Positions 9,157 to 18,013 of a stretch of DNA of 51,563 nt are shown here, piece after piece. Both the position numbers and the translations under genes were made by a program. The stretch covers positions 1-51,563 of the forward strand of contig JAIOYV010000049.1 of NCBI GenBank assembly GCA_021740905.1. The letters run 5' to 3'. Under the pieces are notes generated by a model. That model saw only the letters and a program-made list of their open reading frames with translations. It did no database searches and was not told where the DNA came from. Source of the DNA: Bacteroidales bacterium. Lineage in GTDB: Bacteria > Bacteroidota > Bacteroidia > Bacteroidales > M50B96. Positions within the stretch are counted from its first letter, which is position 1. Each line of letters starts with the position of its first letter.

Positions 9157-10440
9157 ATGGATCAGAAGCCAAATACCCCTCTGGCAGAACGCCTAAGGCC
9201 TCAAAAGTTGGAGCATTACCTTGGTCAGGAACAACTCGTAGGGCCGGGTGCAGTGATCCGGCAGATGATCAGTTCCGGCAAAGTAAGCTCTTTCATCTTA
9301 TGGGGACCGCCCGGGGTTGGGAAAACCACACTGGCCCGGATTATTGCCAACCAGCTTGACAGGCCCTTTTATACGCTAAGTGCTGTTCATTCGGGGGTTA
9401 AGGATGTGAGAGAAACCATCGACAAAGCCAAAAAGATTCAATTTTTCGATAAGCCAAACCCTATTCTTTTTATCGATGAAATCCATCGGTTTAATAAATC
9501 GCAGCAAGATTCGCTGTTGGGTGCAGTTGAGAATGGCACCATTACACTGATTGGTGCTACTACTGAAAATCCCAGCTTCGAGATAATCAGCCCTTTGTTG
9601 TCGCGCTGCCAGGTGTATATTTTGAAACCGCTTGAGAAAAAAGACCTTCTTGCCCTTCTCGACATGGCCATTACCACCGACTTTTACCTGAAAAAGTTGA
9701 AAATCACAGTTAAGGAAGATGAAGCGATTTTGCGTCTTTCGGGTGGCGATGCCCGGAAATTGCTCAACATCCTCGAACTTCTGGTTTCTGCTTCCGATTC
9801 CGAGACCATTACGATTACCAATGATTCGGTTGTTGAAACCGTACAGCAAAACCTCGCCCTATACGATAAAAATGGCGAGCAACATTACGACATAATATCA
9901 GCCTTTATCAAGTCGATCCGGTCGAGTGATCCGAACGCTGCTGTTTACTGGCTTGCCCGTATGGTGGAAGGTGGCGAAGACCCCAAATTCATCGCTCGCC
10001 GTCTTGTCATCCTTGCCGCTGAAGATATTGGCCTGGCCAACCCAAATGCCCTATTGTTGGCAACCAATTGCTTTCAGGCAGTGAATATGATCGGCTGGCC
10101 CGAATCGCGGATCATCCTCTCGGAGATTGCTATTTATCTGGCCACTTCCCCTAAAAGCAATTCGGCATACATGGCCATAAAAGATGCCCAGAAATTGGTT
10201 CAACAAACCGGCGACCTTCCGGTCCCTTTACTCTTACGAAATGCCCCCACCAAACTGATGAAGGAAATCGGCTACGGCAAAGAGTATAAATATGCCCACG
10301 ACTACCAAGGAAATTTCATAGATATGGAATGTTTGCCCGAAGAAATAAAAGGGAAGCAGTTGTATAAACCCGGTGAAAATGCCCGGGAAGTTGAGGCAAA
10401 GCAGTTGATTAAAAAATTGTGGAAAGGAAAGTATGGATGA
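9157..10440 (+). CDS. rarA: Replication-associated recombination protein A
   Basis: A 427-aa AAA+ ATPase of the RarA/MgsA (Mgs1/WRNIP1) family, which acts at stalled replication forks and resembles clamp-loader subunits. Walker A is GPPGVGKTT (about 50-58), Walker B LFIDEIHRFNK, sensor 1 GATTENPSFE, followed by an SRC arginine finger motif; the C-terminal half holds the family's tetramerisation domain (ARRLVILAAEDIGLANP and RNAPTKLMKE). Length matches the family. It begins at an ATG about 89 nt after the preceding gene and appears to have its own transcription unit, ended by a hairpin about 70 nt downstream. Confidence 0.95.
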   Translation: MDQKPNTPLAERLRPQKLEHYLGQEQLVGPGAVIRQMISSGKVSSFILWGPPGVGKTTLARIIANQLDRPFYTLSAVHSGVKDVRETIDKAKKIQFFDKPNPILFIDEIHRFNKSQQDSLLGAVENGTITLIGATTENPSFEIISPLLSRCQVYILKPLEKKDLLALLDMAITTDFYLKKLKITVKEDEAILRLSGGDARKLLNILELLVSASDSETITITNDSVVETVQQNLALYDKNGEQHYDIISAFIKSIRSSDPNAAVYWLARMVEGGEDPKFIARRLVILAAEDIGLANPNALLLATNCFQAVNMIGWPESRIILSEIAIYLATSPKSNSAYMAIKDAQKLVQQTGDLPVPLLLRNAPTKLMKEIGYGKEYKYAHDYQGNFIDMECLPEEIKGKQLYKPGENAREVEAKQLIKKLWKGKYG

Positions 10441-10507
10441 AAGCTGAAAAAGTTCAAAGTTAAAGAAGTTCAAAGTTTTCCAGGTTGATGGAGGATGGTT
10501 CTTGCAG

Positions 10508-10533
10508 AGACGCACGGCAGTGCGTCTATTTTT
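10508..10533 (+). terminator. Terminator-like hairpin after rarA
   Basis: AGACGCAC (10508-10515) pairs with GTGCGTCT (10520-10527) around the loop GGCA, followed by ATTTTT. The 8-bp GC-rich stem and T-run fit an intrinsic terminator for rarA. Similar GAGACGCAC palindromes also occur as dispersed repeats in bacteria, so it may have begun as a repeat. Confidence 0.55.
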
Positions 10534-10647
10534 AATACAGCCCGGTTCTGAGTTCAGGAAGCAAAGGTCGGAGTGACTCAAGGCCACACTCACACTATCC
10601 TCCAGTACGAATAATCGGCCAATCATTCATTCAACCGAAATTAAACG

Positions 10648-10746
10648 CTAACCCTTGTGTTTTTACCAAGAATGATGATTCTAACCCTTGTATTTTTATG
10701 AATTTTACTACTTCTAACTCTTGTAAAAATGCATCGTATGCTTCTG
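10648..10746. repeat. Three 33-nt direct repeats
   Basis: Units begin at 10648, 10681 and 10714, exactly 33 nt apart. Each opens with CTAAC(C/T)CTTGT followed by T- or A-rich sequence; the first two share most of their first 19 nt and the third is more diverged. The period is three helical turns or eleven codons. The array lies about 190 nt upstream of the Rpn nuclease start. Confidence 0.6.
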
Positions 10747-10896
10747 TTTCTTAATGAAAAGGATTCGAAATTGAGTATCAGAATATCGTTTGAATACTTT
10801 TCATCGTACGGTAATATCAAGGTAATTCCGCTTTATTCCATTGCTGACTTGCTTCCCAAATAGAAGGTCTGTTTTATTAATCTTGTAATAATTGAG

Positions 10897-10904
10897 TATC
10901 TTTG
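10897..10904 (+). promoter_or_regulatory. Bacteroidota -7 element for the Rpn gene
   Basis: TATCTTTG matches TAnnTTTG exactly, 32 nt before the ATG at 10937. A -33 TTTG at the ideal distance is not seen. Confidence 0.4.
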
Positions 10905-10936
10905 TAACTGAATTAGGTTGCTGAAAATTAAGTAGT

Positions 10937-11851
10937 ATGGAAAAGCATATCCGTTTCGATTGGGCAATAAAAAGGTTGCTGAGGCAAAAGGCCAACTTTG
11001 TGGTGCTCGAAGGTTTTTTATCAGAATTGCTGAAGCAAGATGTGACCATTACCGAAATTCTCGAAAGTTCGGGCAACCAGGAAGATGAGAATGACAAATA
11101 CAATATTGTCGACATCCTGGTAAAAAATACACGGGGCGAATTGATGTTGATCGAGGTGCAGAACAATAAGGAGGTCGATTATTTTCACAGGATGAATTAT
11201 GGGCAGGCCAAGTTGCTTACCGAGCATATTTCGGCGGGCGACAAATATGAAAAAATCAAAAAAGTATTTTCGATCAATATAGTGTATTTCGACCTGGGGC
11301 AAGGGGAGGATTATGTGTATAAAGGCACCACCAATTTTGTGGGCCTTCATAAGAAGGATACACTCCAGCTTAGTGCCGAACAAAAAGAGGTTTATCCCAT
11401 AAAAGAGGTAGCCGATATTTATACTACCTACTACCTTCTAAAGGTAAACGCTTTCGATGGTGTGGCAAGGGACACCCTCGACGAATGGATTTATTTTTTG
11501 AAGAACAGCGAGATAAGAGATGAATTCAGGGCAAAGGGACTGGCTGAAGCTAAAAAAGTAATGCGCGAGGTCAATATGAGCCCTTCCGAAAAAAGGGAAT
11601 ACGAACGTTACATCAAATCGACCAGGATTGCTCACGGTGAGATATGGAGTGCCAGGATCGAGGGTAAAATGGAGACCGAAAAAGAACTCTTACCTCTAAT
11701 TGAAGAAGAACGGAAGCAAAAGATGGAGGCCATGCAGACCATCCGAACAACAGTGCTGAACCTAAAAACTTCGGGCATGGAAAATGTGCAAATTGCAAGC
11801 ATCCTGGGATTGTCGGTTGATGAGATCGGGAAGATCATCCAGGAAAAATAA
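10937..11851 (+). CDS. Rpn family PD-(D/E)XK nuclease
   Basis: A 304-aa protein of the Rpn/PDDEXK_2 group, often labelled 'putative transposase' but better described as recombination-promoting nucleases. The N-terminus (KHIRFDWAIKRLL) is the family's FKxLF-like opening; the catalytic core is VDILVKN followed by LMLIEVQN, giving the D...ExQ triad; the C-terminal third is helical and charged (TEKELLPLIEEER) and ends in a helix-turn-helix-like segment (VQIASILGLSVDEIGKII). The start at ATG 10937 matches the conserved N-terminus. No terminal inverted repeats flank it. Its biological role in this organism cannot be read from context. Confidence 0.85.
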   Translation: MEKHIRFDWAIKRLLRQKANFVVLEGFLSELLKQDVTITEILESSGNQEDENDKYNIVDILVKNTRGELMLIEVQNNKEVDYFHRMNYGQAKLLTEHISAGDKYEKIKKVFSINIVYFDLGQGEDYVYKGTTNFVGLHKKDTLQLSAEQKEVYPIKEVADIYTTYYLLKVNAFDGVARDTLDEWIYFLKNSEIRDEFRAKGLAEAKKVMREVNMSPSEKREYERYIKSTRIAHGEIWSARIEGKMETEKELLPLIEEERKQKMEAMQTIRTTVLNLKTSGMENVQIASILGLSVDEIGKIIQEK

Positions 11852-11884
11852 AAGCGAAACATAATACCACAATAGAACAATACA

Positions 11885-14017
11885 ATGAACAAAAGATACC
11901 TCTTTTTACTGACCTTAATACTCATCGTTTTTTTTGCCTGCCGGAAAGAATTTCAAAAGCCTACATGGGACATTGGTGTTTCCATGCCTCTTTTCAATGC
12001 CAGCCTTACCATTGGTGAAATAATCCCCGACTCCCTTACCGGCGATGGCTCCGATAGCCTGATCAGCCTGGTTTGGGAAAATGACATCTACCGTTTCAGC
12101 CTCGACTCGTTTCTCTCGATGCCCGACACCAGCTACAAATATGCAGCTTATTTGGATTCCATCGAACTCGGCACCATGAATATCCAGCAAGTGGTTACCC
12201 TGGGCGAGGTAATAGATGCAGCCGGATTGGCCTGGCTTATAACCGACGGAAGTCCGTTTGCTATCCCTCCCTTAACTGGCCTTACATACGACGACATAAT
12301 AATCGATGCCAACGAGTATTTTCAAACCATGACCCTGAACAAAGGTTACATCGATATTACCATTGAGAATAACCTGCCCATCGATATCACCAACCTGATT
12401 TTTCAGATGGTGAATTCAGAAGGAGGAGATGAGCTTGTACTCGATACTTTCGATATTATTGCCAGTGGAAGCACTGAAACCAAAACGGTTTCGTTGGCTG
12501 GGAAAACGGTGAAAGGCAGCTTGGTGGGCAACATCATAAATATGGATTCGCCAGGCACAAACGGAACTGTTATCACGATCCATTATGCCGATGCCCTGGT
12601 AACCAAAATTAAGGTGTACAACCTGGAGCCATATTCGGCCACGGCCATATTCCCGAAACAAAACCTGATTGACAAGGGCGATAAAATTTATTTCGAATTG
12701 GGCGAAATCCAGTTGAATGAAATCGTAATCCGTGAAGGTAAGTTATCGATTGATGCCTACAACACGGTGGCCGATCCGGTTTATTTCACCTACACACTGC
12801 CAGGTTTGACTACCACTAATGGCGACACATTTAGGGTTTCGGGGACCATCGATGCTGCCATCAATGGGCAAGCTTCGGTGCTGCACCTCATCCATGACGT
12901 GCCCGGGTATAAACTCGACCTGCGTGGAGCCGGGCCGGTGGAGCGTTTTTTTAACAAGGATATGAACGGGAACGGGATAATCGACCCCGATACCATCAAC
13001 ACCATTTTTGTGAAGGCATTGGCGGGGATCGATTCCACCGGACATTTGATATCCCTATCGCTTCAGGATAGTTTTATTTTCCAGAGTGCCCTAACCGATT
13101 TGGTGCCCGAATATGGCAACGGGTTCCTTGGCCGGGACACATTTTCCAGTTCAGGTTCGGATACCATCGAAATTTTCAAAGATCTTTTGGATGGCGATAT
13201 TTCATTGGAAGATGCTTTGATCACCCTCGAAGTAAGCAACCAGATTGGGATCAACGCCGGATTGTTTATCGATGATTTATCCGCAGCAAACGAGGAGACC
13301 AATGAATCGGCCAGCCTTCAAATTACGGGTATCGAAAACCCATTCCTGTTCAGTAAGCCCACCGACCCAATGTCGTTGACCACACCGATAACCCCGGTGA
13401 CAAAAAGGTACACCCTCGACAATTCAAATTCAAATGCAAACCATCTTATTGAAATCTTACCGAATTTAATTTCGCATGGTATTTCCTTTTACATCAACCC
13501 AAACATGGACATCCCTGCCATTGGCGAAGCAACCGATTTTATCTATTACGATTCGGAAATGAAGGCCAAGCTCGACATAGAAATACCCTTGTCGCTGATT
13601 GCCTCCAACCTTTCGTTGAGCGATACCTTTGAAATCGCGGTGGACTCAAACAGCATTGAAAATATAAGTAATGGTAAATTGTATTTGCATGTGGTAAATC
13701 ATTTCCCGTTGGCAGCCCACATCGAATTGTTCCTTTTGGATGATCTGGGACAGCAAATCAGCGAGTTGGAGGTTCTCTCAAATATAGGTGCGGCCACCTA
13801 CAGTCAGATCTTGCAAACGGTGGTTGCCCCTGATATTTCTCGATTGACCATTCCTGTCCCAGATGCTCAATTGGACAATCTGGTTGCAGCAAGTTTTGTG
13901 TTAGCAAAAATTAAATTCTTTAGTATGCCCCTGAACGAGTATGTGAAAATTTACAGCAGCTATTCGATGGAGCTGGTACTATCAGCCGATGCGGATTATA
14001 GGGTAGAAATTAAGTAA
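11885..14017 (+). CDS. Large lipoprotein of unknown function
   Basis: A 710-aa surface or periplasmic lipoprotein. The N-terminus is a lipoprotein signal with lipobox VFFAC (Cys19). The rest is acidic, rich in Asp, Ser, Thr, Ile and Leu, with repeated short beta-strand patterns; LPIDITNLIFQMVN and FPLAAHIELFLLDD look like two related strands of a repeated beta-sandwich module. FNKDMNGNGIIDPDT looks like a calcium-binding dockerin-like loop. I do not recognise a family function. It starts 33 nt after the Rpn gene but has no obvious link with it. Confidence 0.65.
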   Translation: MNKRYLFLLTLILIVFFACRKEFQKPTWDIGVSMPLFNASLTIGEIIPDSLTGDGSDSLISLVWENDIYRFSLDSFLSMPDTSYKYAAYLDSIELGTMNIQQVVTLGEVIDAAGLAWLITDGSPFAIPPLTGLTYDDIIIDANEYFQTMTLNKGYIDITIENNLPIDITNLIFQMVNSEGGDELVLDTFDIIASGSTETKTVSLAGKTVKGSLVGNIINMDSPGTNGTVITIHYADALVTKIKVYNLEPYSATAIFPKQNLIDKGDKIYFELGEIQLNEIVIREGKLSIDAYNTVADPVYFTYTLPGLTTTNGDTFRVSGTIDAAINGQASVLHLIHDVPGYKLDLRGAGPVERFFNKDMNGNGIIDPDTINTIFVKALAGIDSTGHLISLSLQDSFIFQSALTDLVPEYGNGFLGRDTFSSSGSDTIEIFKDLLDGDISLEDALITLEVSNQIGINAGLFIDDLSAANEETNESASLQITGIENPFLFSKPTDPMSLTTPITPVTKRYTLDNSNSNANHLIEILPNLISHGISFYINPNMDIPAIGEATDFIYYDSEMKAKLDIEIPLSLIASNLSLSDTFEIAVDSNSIENISNGKLYLHVVNHFPLAAHIELFLLDDLGQQISELEVLSNIGAATYSQILQTVVAPDISRLTIPVPDAQLDNLVAASFVLAKIKFFSMPLNEYVKIYSSYSMELVLSADADYRVEIK

Positions 14018-14122
14018 ATAGGGAATTTTGGGAAATAATTATTAGGCAAATAAGTTGAGTAAGAAAATAAGGAATTTATTAGGTAAGGCAAGGCTAAAAG
14101 AAACTAATCAACAAATCATTTT

Positions 14123-14683
14123 ATGAAAAATAATTTACTGCTATTTCTTGGAATTCTAATCATTGCAGTTGAGATATCCGGACAAGAAAAATCGTTTAGA
14201 CCTGATACATCCATAAATGGAATATGTCTTCATGACACAACTTCCCTTATTACTGTTATACCTGATATTTCAAAATATATCAACCATGCAGGCCCTGGAG
14301 CTCAAGCTAGTTTTTTGAACAAAAAAGGGACTGAAATTATGACATTAATATTTCATTCTGGTTCTAACGCAAATGAAGTAGCTGAAATGAAAGTTGAAAG
14401 TTTTAACAATCAAAATGAGATCCCTCCGACAATTAATGAAATTGAGACATTCAAAACAAACAATGGGATTGCACTCATTATTAACAAACAAACATTAGTA
14501 AGTCTTATTGGAAATGATTTTAAGAATGAAAAAATTAATGAAACAGAGTTTTTGATTTACAAAATCAATGACATTAAGACATCGGGGTTCTTATGTCAAT
14601 ACAATATGCCAGAATACTATGCCAAATACACGTTCAAACATAATAAATTGACTGAGTTCAAATTTGGATTTACATATCCGTAA
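14123..14683 (+). CDS. Small secreted protein, unknown
   Basis: A 186-aa protein with a clear signal peptide (MKNNLLLFLGILIIAVEISG, cleavage near 20) and a mature part rich in Asn, Lys and Ile. No domain is recognised. It is noticeably more AT-rich than the lipoprotein before it, which may point to a different origin. The ATG at 14123 is the only sensible start. A spacer of 105 nt separates it from the lipoprotein gene. Confidence 0.6.
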   Translation: MKNNLLLFLGILIIAVEISGQEKSFRPDTSINGICLHDTTSLITVIPDISKYINHAGPGAQASFLNKKGTEIMTLIFHSGSNANEVAEMKVESFNNQNEIPPTINEIETFKTNNGIALIINKQTLVSLIGNDFKNEKINETEFLIYKINDIKTSGFLCQYNMPEYYAKYTFKHNKLTEFKFGFTYP

Positions 14684-14921
14684 ATATGTACAGCACATAG
14701 AAGAAAACACCGCTACTTGGGCATCGACAACACATTGTGTGAAATGATGTATTGAAATTATTGATAACCAATTGATCCCTTTTTACTAATTTCATCTCTG
14801 GTTTCTATAAATGAACCAATACTATACGCAGGTTGCACTCACCCTAATTCCTTATTTTCTCATTCCCCTACTTCCCCTACTCAACTTACTCACCTATTCA
14901 TAATTCTTTCCTACATTTGCC

Positions 14922-14929
14922 GTTCATTT
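14922..14929 (+). promoter_or_regulatory. Bacteroidota -7 element for the exporter
   Basis: TACATTTG matches TAnnTTTG, 25 nt before the ATG at 14955. The 14684-14954 spacer otherwise holds C/T-rich degenerate repeats (CCTACTTCCCC, CTCAACTTACTCACC), the complement of the GTGAGTAGTTGAG motif seen in other spacers. Confidence 0.4.
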
Positions 14930-14954
14930 AAAATTCAAAATGAAATTAGATTAG

Positions 14955-16775
14955 ATGAACCGATTTATACGATTACTTCGCTATATCCTTCCCTATAAAT
15001 TCAAAGTACTGGGCAGCTTTGGCCTGAATTTGTTGTCAGTGCTTTTCGGACTGGTTTCAATTTCGATGATCGTTCCATTTTTGGGTATCTTGTTCGAAAC
15101 CCAGGAACTGATCATGGAAAATGTACCGCTTGAATTTAATATGGATTCTCTCCTACATAATTTCAATTATTTTATCAGTCAACAAATTGTAACAAATGGA
15201 AAAGCTGCCGCACTTCTTTCGGTGTCCTTAATTGTGCTTTTCTTTGTTTTTCTTAAAACAGGATTCATTTACGGAGCCAAATATGTTACCTCCCCTATTC
15301 GGAATGGCGTTGTCAGGGATGTGCGAAATAGCATTTATGCGAAGGTTATAAAGTTGCAATTGGCTTTCTTCTCCAACGAACGCAAAGGGGATATTATGGC
15401 TCGTATGACCGGCGACGTGCAGGAAATTGAAGTTTCGGTGATCCGCTCCATCGAAATTGCGTTTAAAGAACCCATCACGATAATTGCCTATCTTTCAACA
15501 CTTTTTGCCCTAAGTCCGAGGCTTACCATTTTTGTATTAGTTGCCCTTCCATTGACAGGTCTAATTGTTGGCCGTATAGGTAAAACTCTTCGGAAAAAAT
15601 CGAAAGCCGCGCAGGATAAAATGGGCTTTCTATTGTCGGTTATCGAAGAAAGCCTTTCGGGGCTGCGCATTATAAAGGCCTTTAATGCCGAAGATAAAGT
15701 AAACCGTAAGTTTCAGGAAGAAAATAATTTGTATACCCGGATAATGGTGAAGATGTGGCGGCGGCGCGACCTGGCAGTCCCTCTTAGCGAGTTTCTGGGG
15801 TCAGCGGCAGTGGTCATGTTAATGTGGTATGGTGGATCTTTAATATTGCAAAAAGAAATATCAATCGACCCAGAAGAATTTATATTTTTCATCGTGGTGT
15901 TTTCCCAAATCATCAACCCGGCCAAAGCCATCACCGATGCCTACTACAATATCCAAAAAGGGATGGCTTCTGCCGAACGTATCGATGAGGTGCTGGAAGC
16001 TGAAATCACCATCAAGAACAAAGAAAATGCTTTGCCGCTGCCTGGCTTTCGGCACCATATCGAATATCGGGATGTGTGGTTTAAATACCAGGACGACGAT
16101 GTATTGAAAAATATCAACTTGAAAGTGGAGAAAGGAAAAACCATTGCCCTTGTTGGGCAATCGGGTGGGGGCAAGTCCACCCTTGTCGATTTATTACCCC
16201 GCTTTTACGATGTTGTGCAGGGCAGTATCATAATCGACGGGCACGACATCAGGGATTATAACATTACCGATTTGCGCTCTAATATGGGGATCGTCAGTCA
16301 GGAGTCGATTTTGTTTCACGACACCATTTATAATAACATCGCTTTTGGGGTAAAAGAAACCACCGAAGAAGAGGTGATTGCCGCTGCGAAAGTGGCCAAT
16401 GCCCACGAATTTATTATGGAAAGCCCCGAAGGCTACCAAACCAATATTGGCGACCGTGGTGGTAAATTGTCCGGTGGCCAACGGCAACGTTTGAGCATAG
16501 CCCGGGCTGTGCTGGCCAATCCACCCATCCTTATTTTAGATGAAGCTACTTCTGCCCTCGACACCGAATCGGAGCGTCTTGTCCAGGATGCTCTTACGAA
16601 ATTGATGAAAAACCGGACCTCGCTGGTCATTGCCCACCGTTTGTCCACCATTGTCAATGCCGATGAAATTTTCGTGCTTCACGAAGGCGAAGTTGTGGAA
16701 CATGGCAGCCATTCCGAATTGCTAAAAAACAATGGGGTTTATAAGAAGTTGCAAGATATGCAGAGCTTTGGGTAG
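14955..16775 (+). CDS. MsbA-like ABC exporter (half transporter)
   Basis: A 606-aa half-size type IV ABC exporter. The membrane domain (about 1-330) contains the expected six helices, the first in VLGSFGLNLLSVLFGLVSIS. The nucleotide-binding domain has Walker A GQSGGGKST, Q-loop SNMGIVSQES, signature LSGGQRQRLSIARA, Walker B ILILDEATSALD and H-loop IAHRLST, so it should be active as a homodimer. The architecture fits the lipid flippase MsbA; with the lipid A genes in the same window this is a reasonable guess, but the gene is not linked to them and multidrug export is possible. It starts at the ATG at 14955. Confidence 0.9.
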   Translation: MNRFIRLLRYILPYKFKVLGSFGLNLLSVLFGLVSISMIVPFLGILFETQELIMENVPLEFNMDSLLHNFNYFISQQIVTNGKAAALLSVSLIVLFFVFLKTGFIYGAKYVTSPIRNGVVRDVRNSIYAKVIKLQLAFFSNERKGDIMARMTGDVQEIEVSVIRSIEIAFKEPITIIAYLSTLFALSPRLTIFVLVALPLTGLIVGRIGKTLRKKSKAAQDKMGFLLSVIEESLSGLRIIKAFNAEDKVNRKFQEENNLYTRIMVKMWRRRDLAVPLSEFLGSAAVVMLMWYGGSLILQKEISIDPEEFIFFIVVFSQIINPAKAITDAYYNIQKGMASAERIDEVLEAEITIKNKENALPLPGFRHHIEYRDVWFKYQDDDVLKNINLKVEKGKTIALVGQSGGGKSTLVDLLPRFYDVVQGSIIIDGHDIRDYNITDLRSNMGIVSQESILFHDTIYNNIAFGVKETTEEEVIAAAKVANAHEFIMESPEGYQTNIGDRGGKLSGGQRQRLSIARAVLANPPILILDEATSALDTESERLVQDALTKLMKNRTSLVIAHRLSTIVNADEIFVLHEGEVVEHGSHSELLKNNGVYKKLQDMQSFG

Positions 16776-16787
16776 GGTAGGACTATA

Positions 16788-17004
16788 CCAATGACATCTT
16801 TTTGTAAATGACTGTACGTTAAGAGGTATGCAAATTTGATTTCAGAATGAAGATTAATCCCGAATAAAAATCGGGACAGGCTGATTTTTGATTTTTGATC
16901 TGGTGGTTCGTGCCACACATCTTATATCTAAAATCGTTAATCATCAATCCTAAATCCTTTCTTTTGTCATCTCTCTTTGTGCCCAAATATTTTTGGGTTG
17001 TGGC
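16788..17004 (+). repeat. Dispersed repeat, copy A
   Basis: About 217 nt that recurs inverted at 38601-38793. Positions 16883-17004 (122 nt) are identical to the reverse complement of 38601-38722 by eye. The left part is similar with several substitutions, and copy A carries an extra small palindrome TCCCGA/TCGGGA (16858-16876). The right end contains the hairpin CCCAAA-TATT-TTTGGG (about 16982-16997). It fills the spacer between the convergent exporter and DDAH genes and has no coding capacity I can support. Confidence 0.8.
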
Positions 17005-17069
17005 TTGAAATGACTGAGGGCTGTTCCTTGTACACTTACTTAGCATCTTAGAGACGCATAGTAAGTTGG

Positions 17070-17831
17070 CTAAAACCTCAACGATAAGCAACTCAACCCA
17101 CCGTCCAGTTTTCTGAATTCCGACACATCGACTACAATAGTAGAATAGCCGGCCTGTTCGATTGTTTGTTTGGCTTTTGGATACCCTTTCGGAACTATGA
17201 CTTTATTGTTCACCCATATACAATTGGCTGAATACGCTTCATCGTCATCTATCTTCAACATATTGAAATCTTCAAAGTCGGGTTTTGATAGGAACTCACC
17301 ACAGGCCACCAGATTATTTTGTTCGAGGTACGAAACCCCTGTTTTGAGATGAAGTACATTTTTAAGTTTCACGGTCGAACCGGTCAGGAAATTCTGCTTC
17401 AGAATACTGATAGTTTGAAAAGCTCCATTCATATTTGTTCTTTCCGAAAGCCCAATAAAAAAGTGCGATCCTACCATCATAATATCCCCAGCTTCCACGG
17501 TGCCGGGATCGCGTATTTCATGAATATCACCATAATATTTCTCGAGGATTTCTTTTATGCCTGCGACTTCTCCTTTTCGCGAGGGAGCCCCGGGATTGGT
17601 TATTATGGCACAAGTCTCTGTGAGAAGGGCCACGTCTTCGACAAAAACCGAATCGGGGTATTTTTCATCGGGTGGTAAAACAATCACTTCAAGACCACAT
17701 TGTTTCAATGTTTCGATATAGGCTGCATGTTGTGCGAGTGCAAGGTCATAATTGGGTTGGCCTAGTCCTGCGGTAGTCAAGCCATTTACCATGCTTTTTC
17801 CAGGGGTTCTTACAATTGCCTTCGTAAACAT
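17070..17831 (-). CDS. Dimethylarginine dimethylaminohydrolase family
   Basis: A 253-aa amidinotransferase-fold hydrolase of the DDAH/arginine deiminase superfamily. Motifs in order: PDSVFVEDVAL (substrate-binding acidic residues), GTVEAGDIM, LHLKTGVSYL with the catalytic His, and GGLSCLSLRF with the nucleophilic Cys five residues from the C-terminus (Cys248). Bacterial members hydrolyse methylarginines to citrulline plus methylamines, or act on related guanidino substrates; the exact substrate is not decided by sequence. The ATG at 17831 (MFTKAIVR) is preferred to an upstream TTG at 17840. It converges with the ABC exporter across repeat copy A. Confidence 0.88.
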   Translation of the reverse strand: MFTKAIVRTPGKSMVNGLTTAGLGQPNYDLALAQHAAYIETLKQCGLEVIVLPPDEKYPDSVFVEDVALLTETCAIITNPGAPSRKGEVAGIKEILEKYYGDIHEIRDPGTVEAGDIMMVGSHFFIGLSERTNMNGAFQTISILKQNFLTGSTVKLKNVLHLKTGVSYLEQNNLVACGEFLSKPDFEDFNMLKIDDDEAYSANCIWVNNKVIVPKGYPKAKQTIEQAGYSTIVVDVSEFRKLDGGLSCLSLRF

Positions 17832-17865
17832 AATTCTCAAAAGAAATTAAGTAAAAATTCAACTG

Positions 17866-17873
17866 CAAAAATA
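17866..17873 (-). promoter_or_regulatory. Bacteroidota -7 element for DDAH
   Basis: The minus strand reads TATTTTTG, an exact TAnnTTTG match, 34 nt before the ATG at 17831. Confidence 0.4.
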
Positions 17874-18013
17874 GTAATCTCATTCTCCTTTTCTAAAATT
17901 GTTAAACTCAGGTTAAAATGAATTTTATCTAACGGAATCATCTTTCAGTGAAAATAGTTTAATACATTTACTGGCAAATTAGAACGAAGCAATCACTTAA
18001 AAAATTTAGAGCC

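Larger units (their letters stand above)
10441..10936. other. 496-nt spacer between rarA and the Rpn nuclease
   Basis: No gene with a plausible start. It holds a short AAAGTTCAAAGTT direct repeat (about 10450-10475), a terminator-like hairpin (10508-10527), three 33-nt-period repeats (10648-10746) and a -7 promoter element (10897-10904). One plus-strand frame stays open through the 33-nt repeats to a TAA after 10746 but has no ATG. Confidence 0.6.

Noticed and set aside
10648-10746. CRISPR array
   Set aside because: Only three units, directly adjoining with no unique spacers of constant length between conserved repeats, and no cas genes in the window.
10937-11851. Active transposon
   Set aside because: The Rpn-type gene is often labelled a transposase, but no terminal inverted repeats or target duplications flank it.
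16788-17004. Dispersed repeat as an insertion sequence
   Set aside because: No transposase frame and no clear terminal inverted repeats; reported as a non-coding repeat instead.
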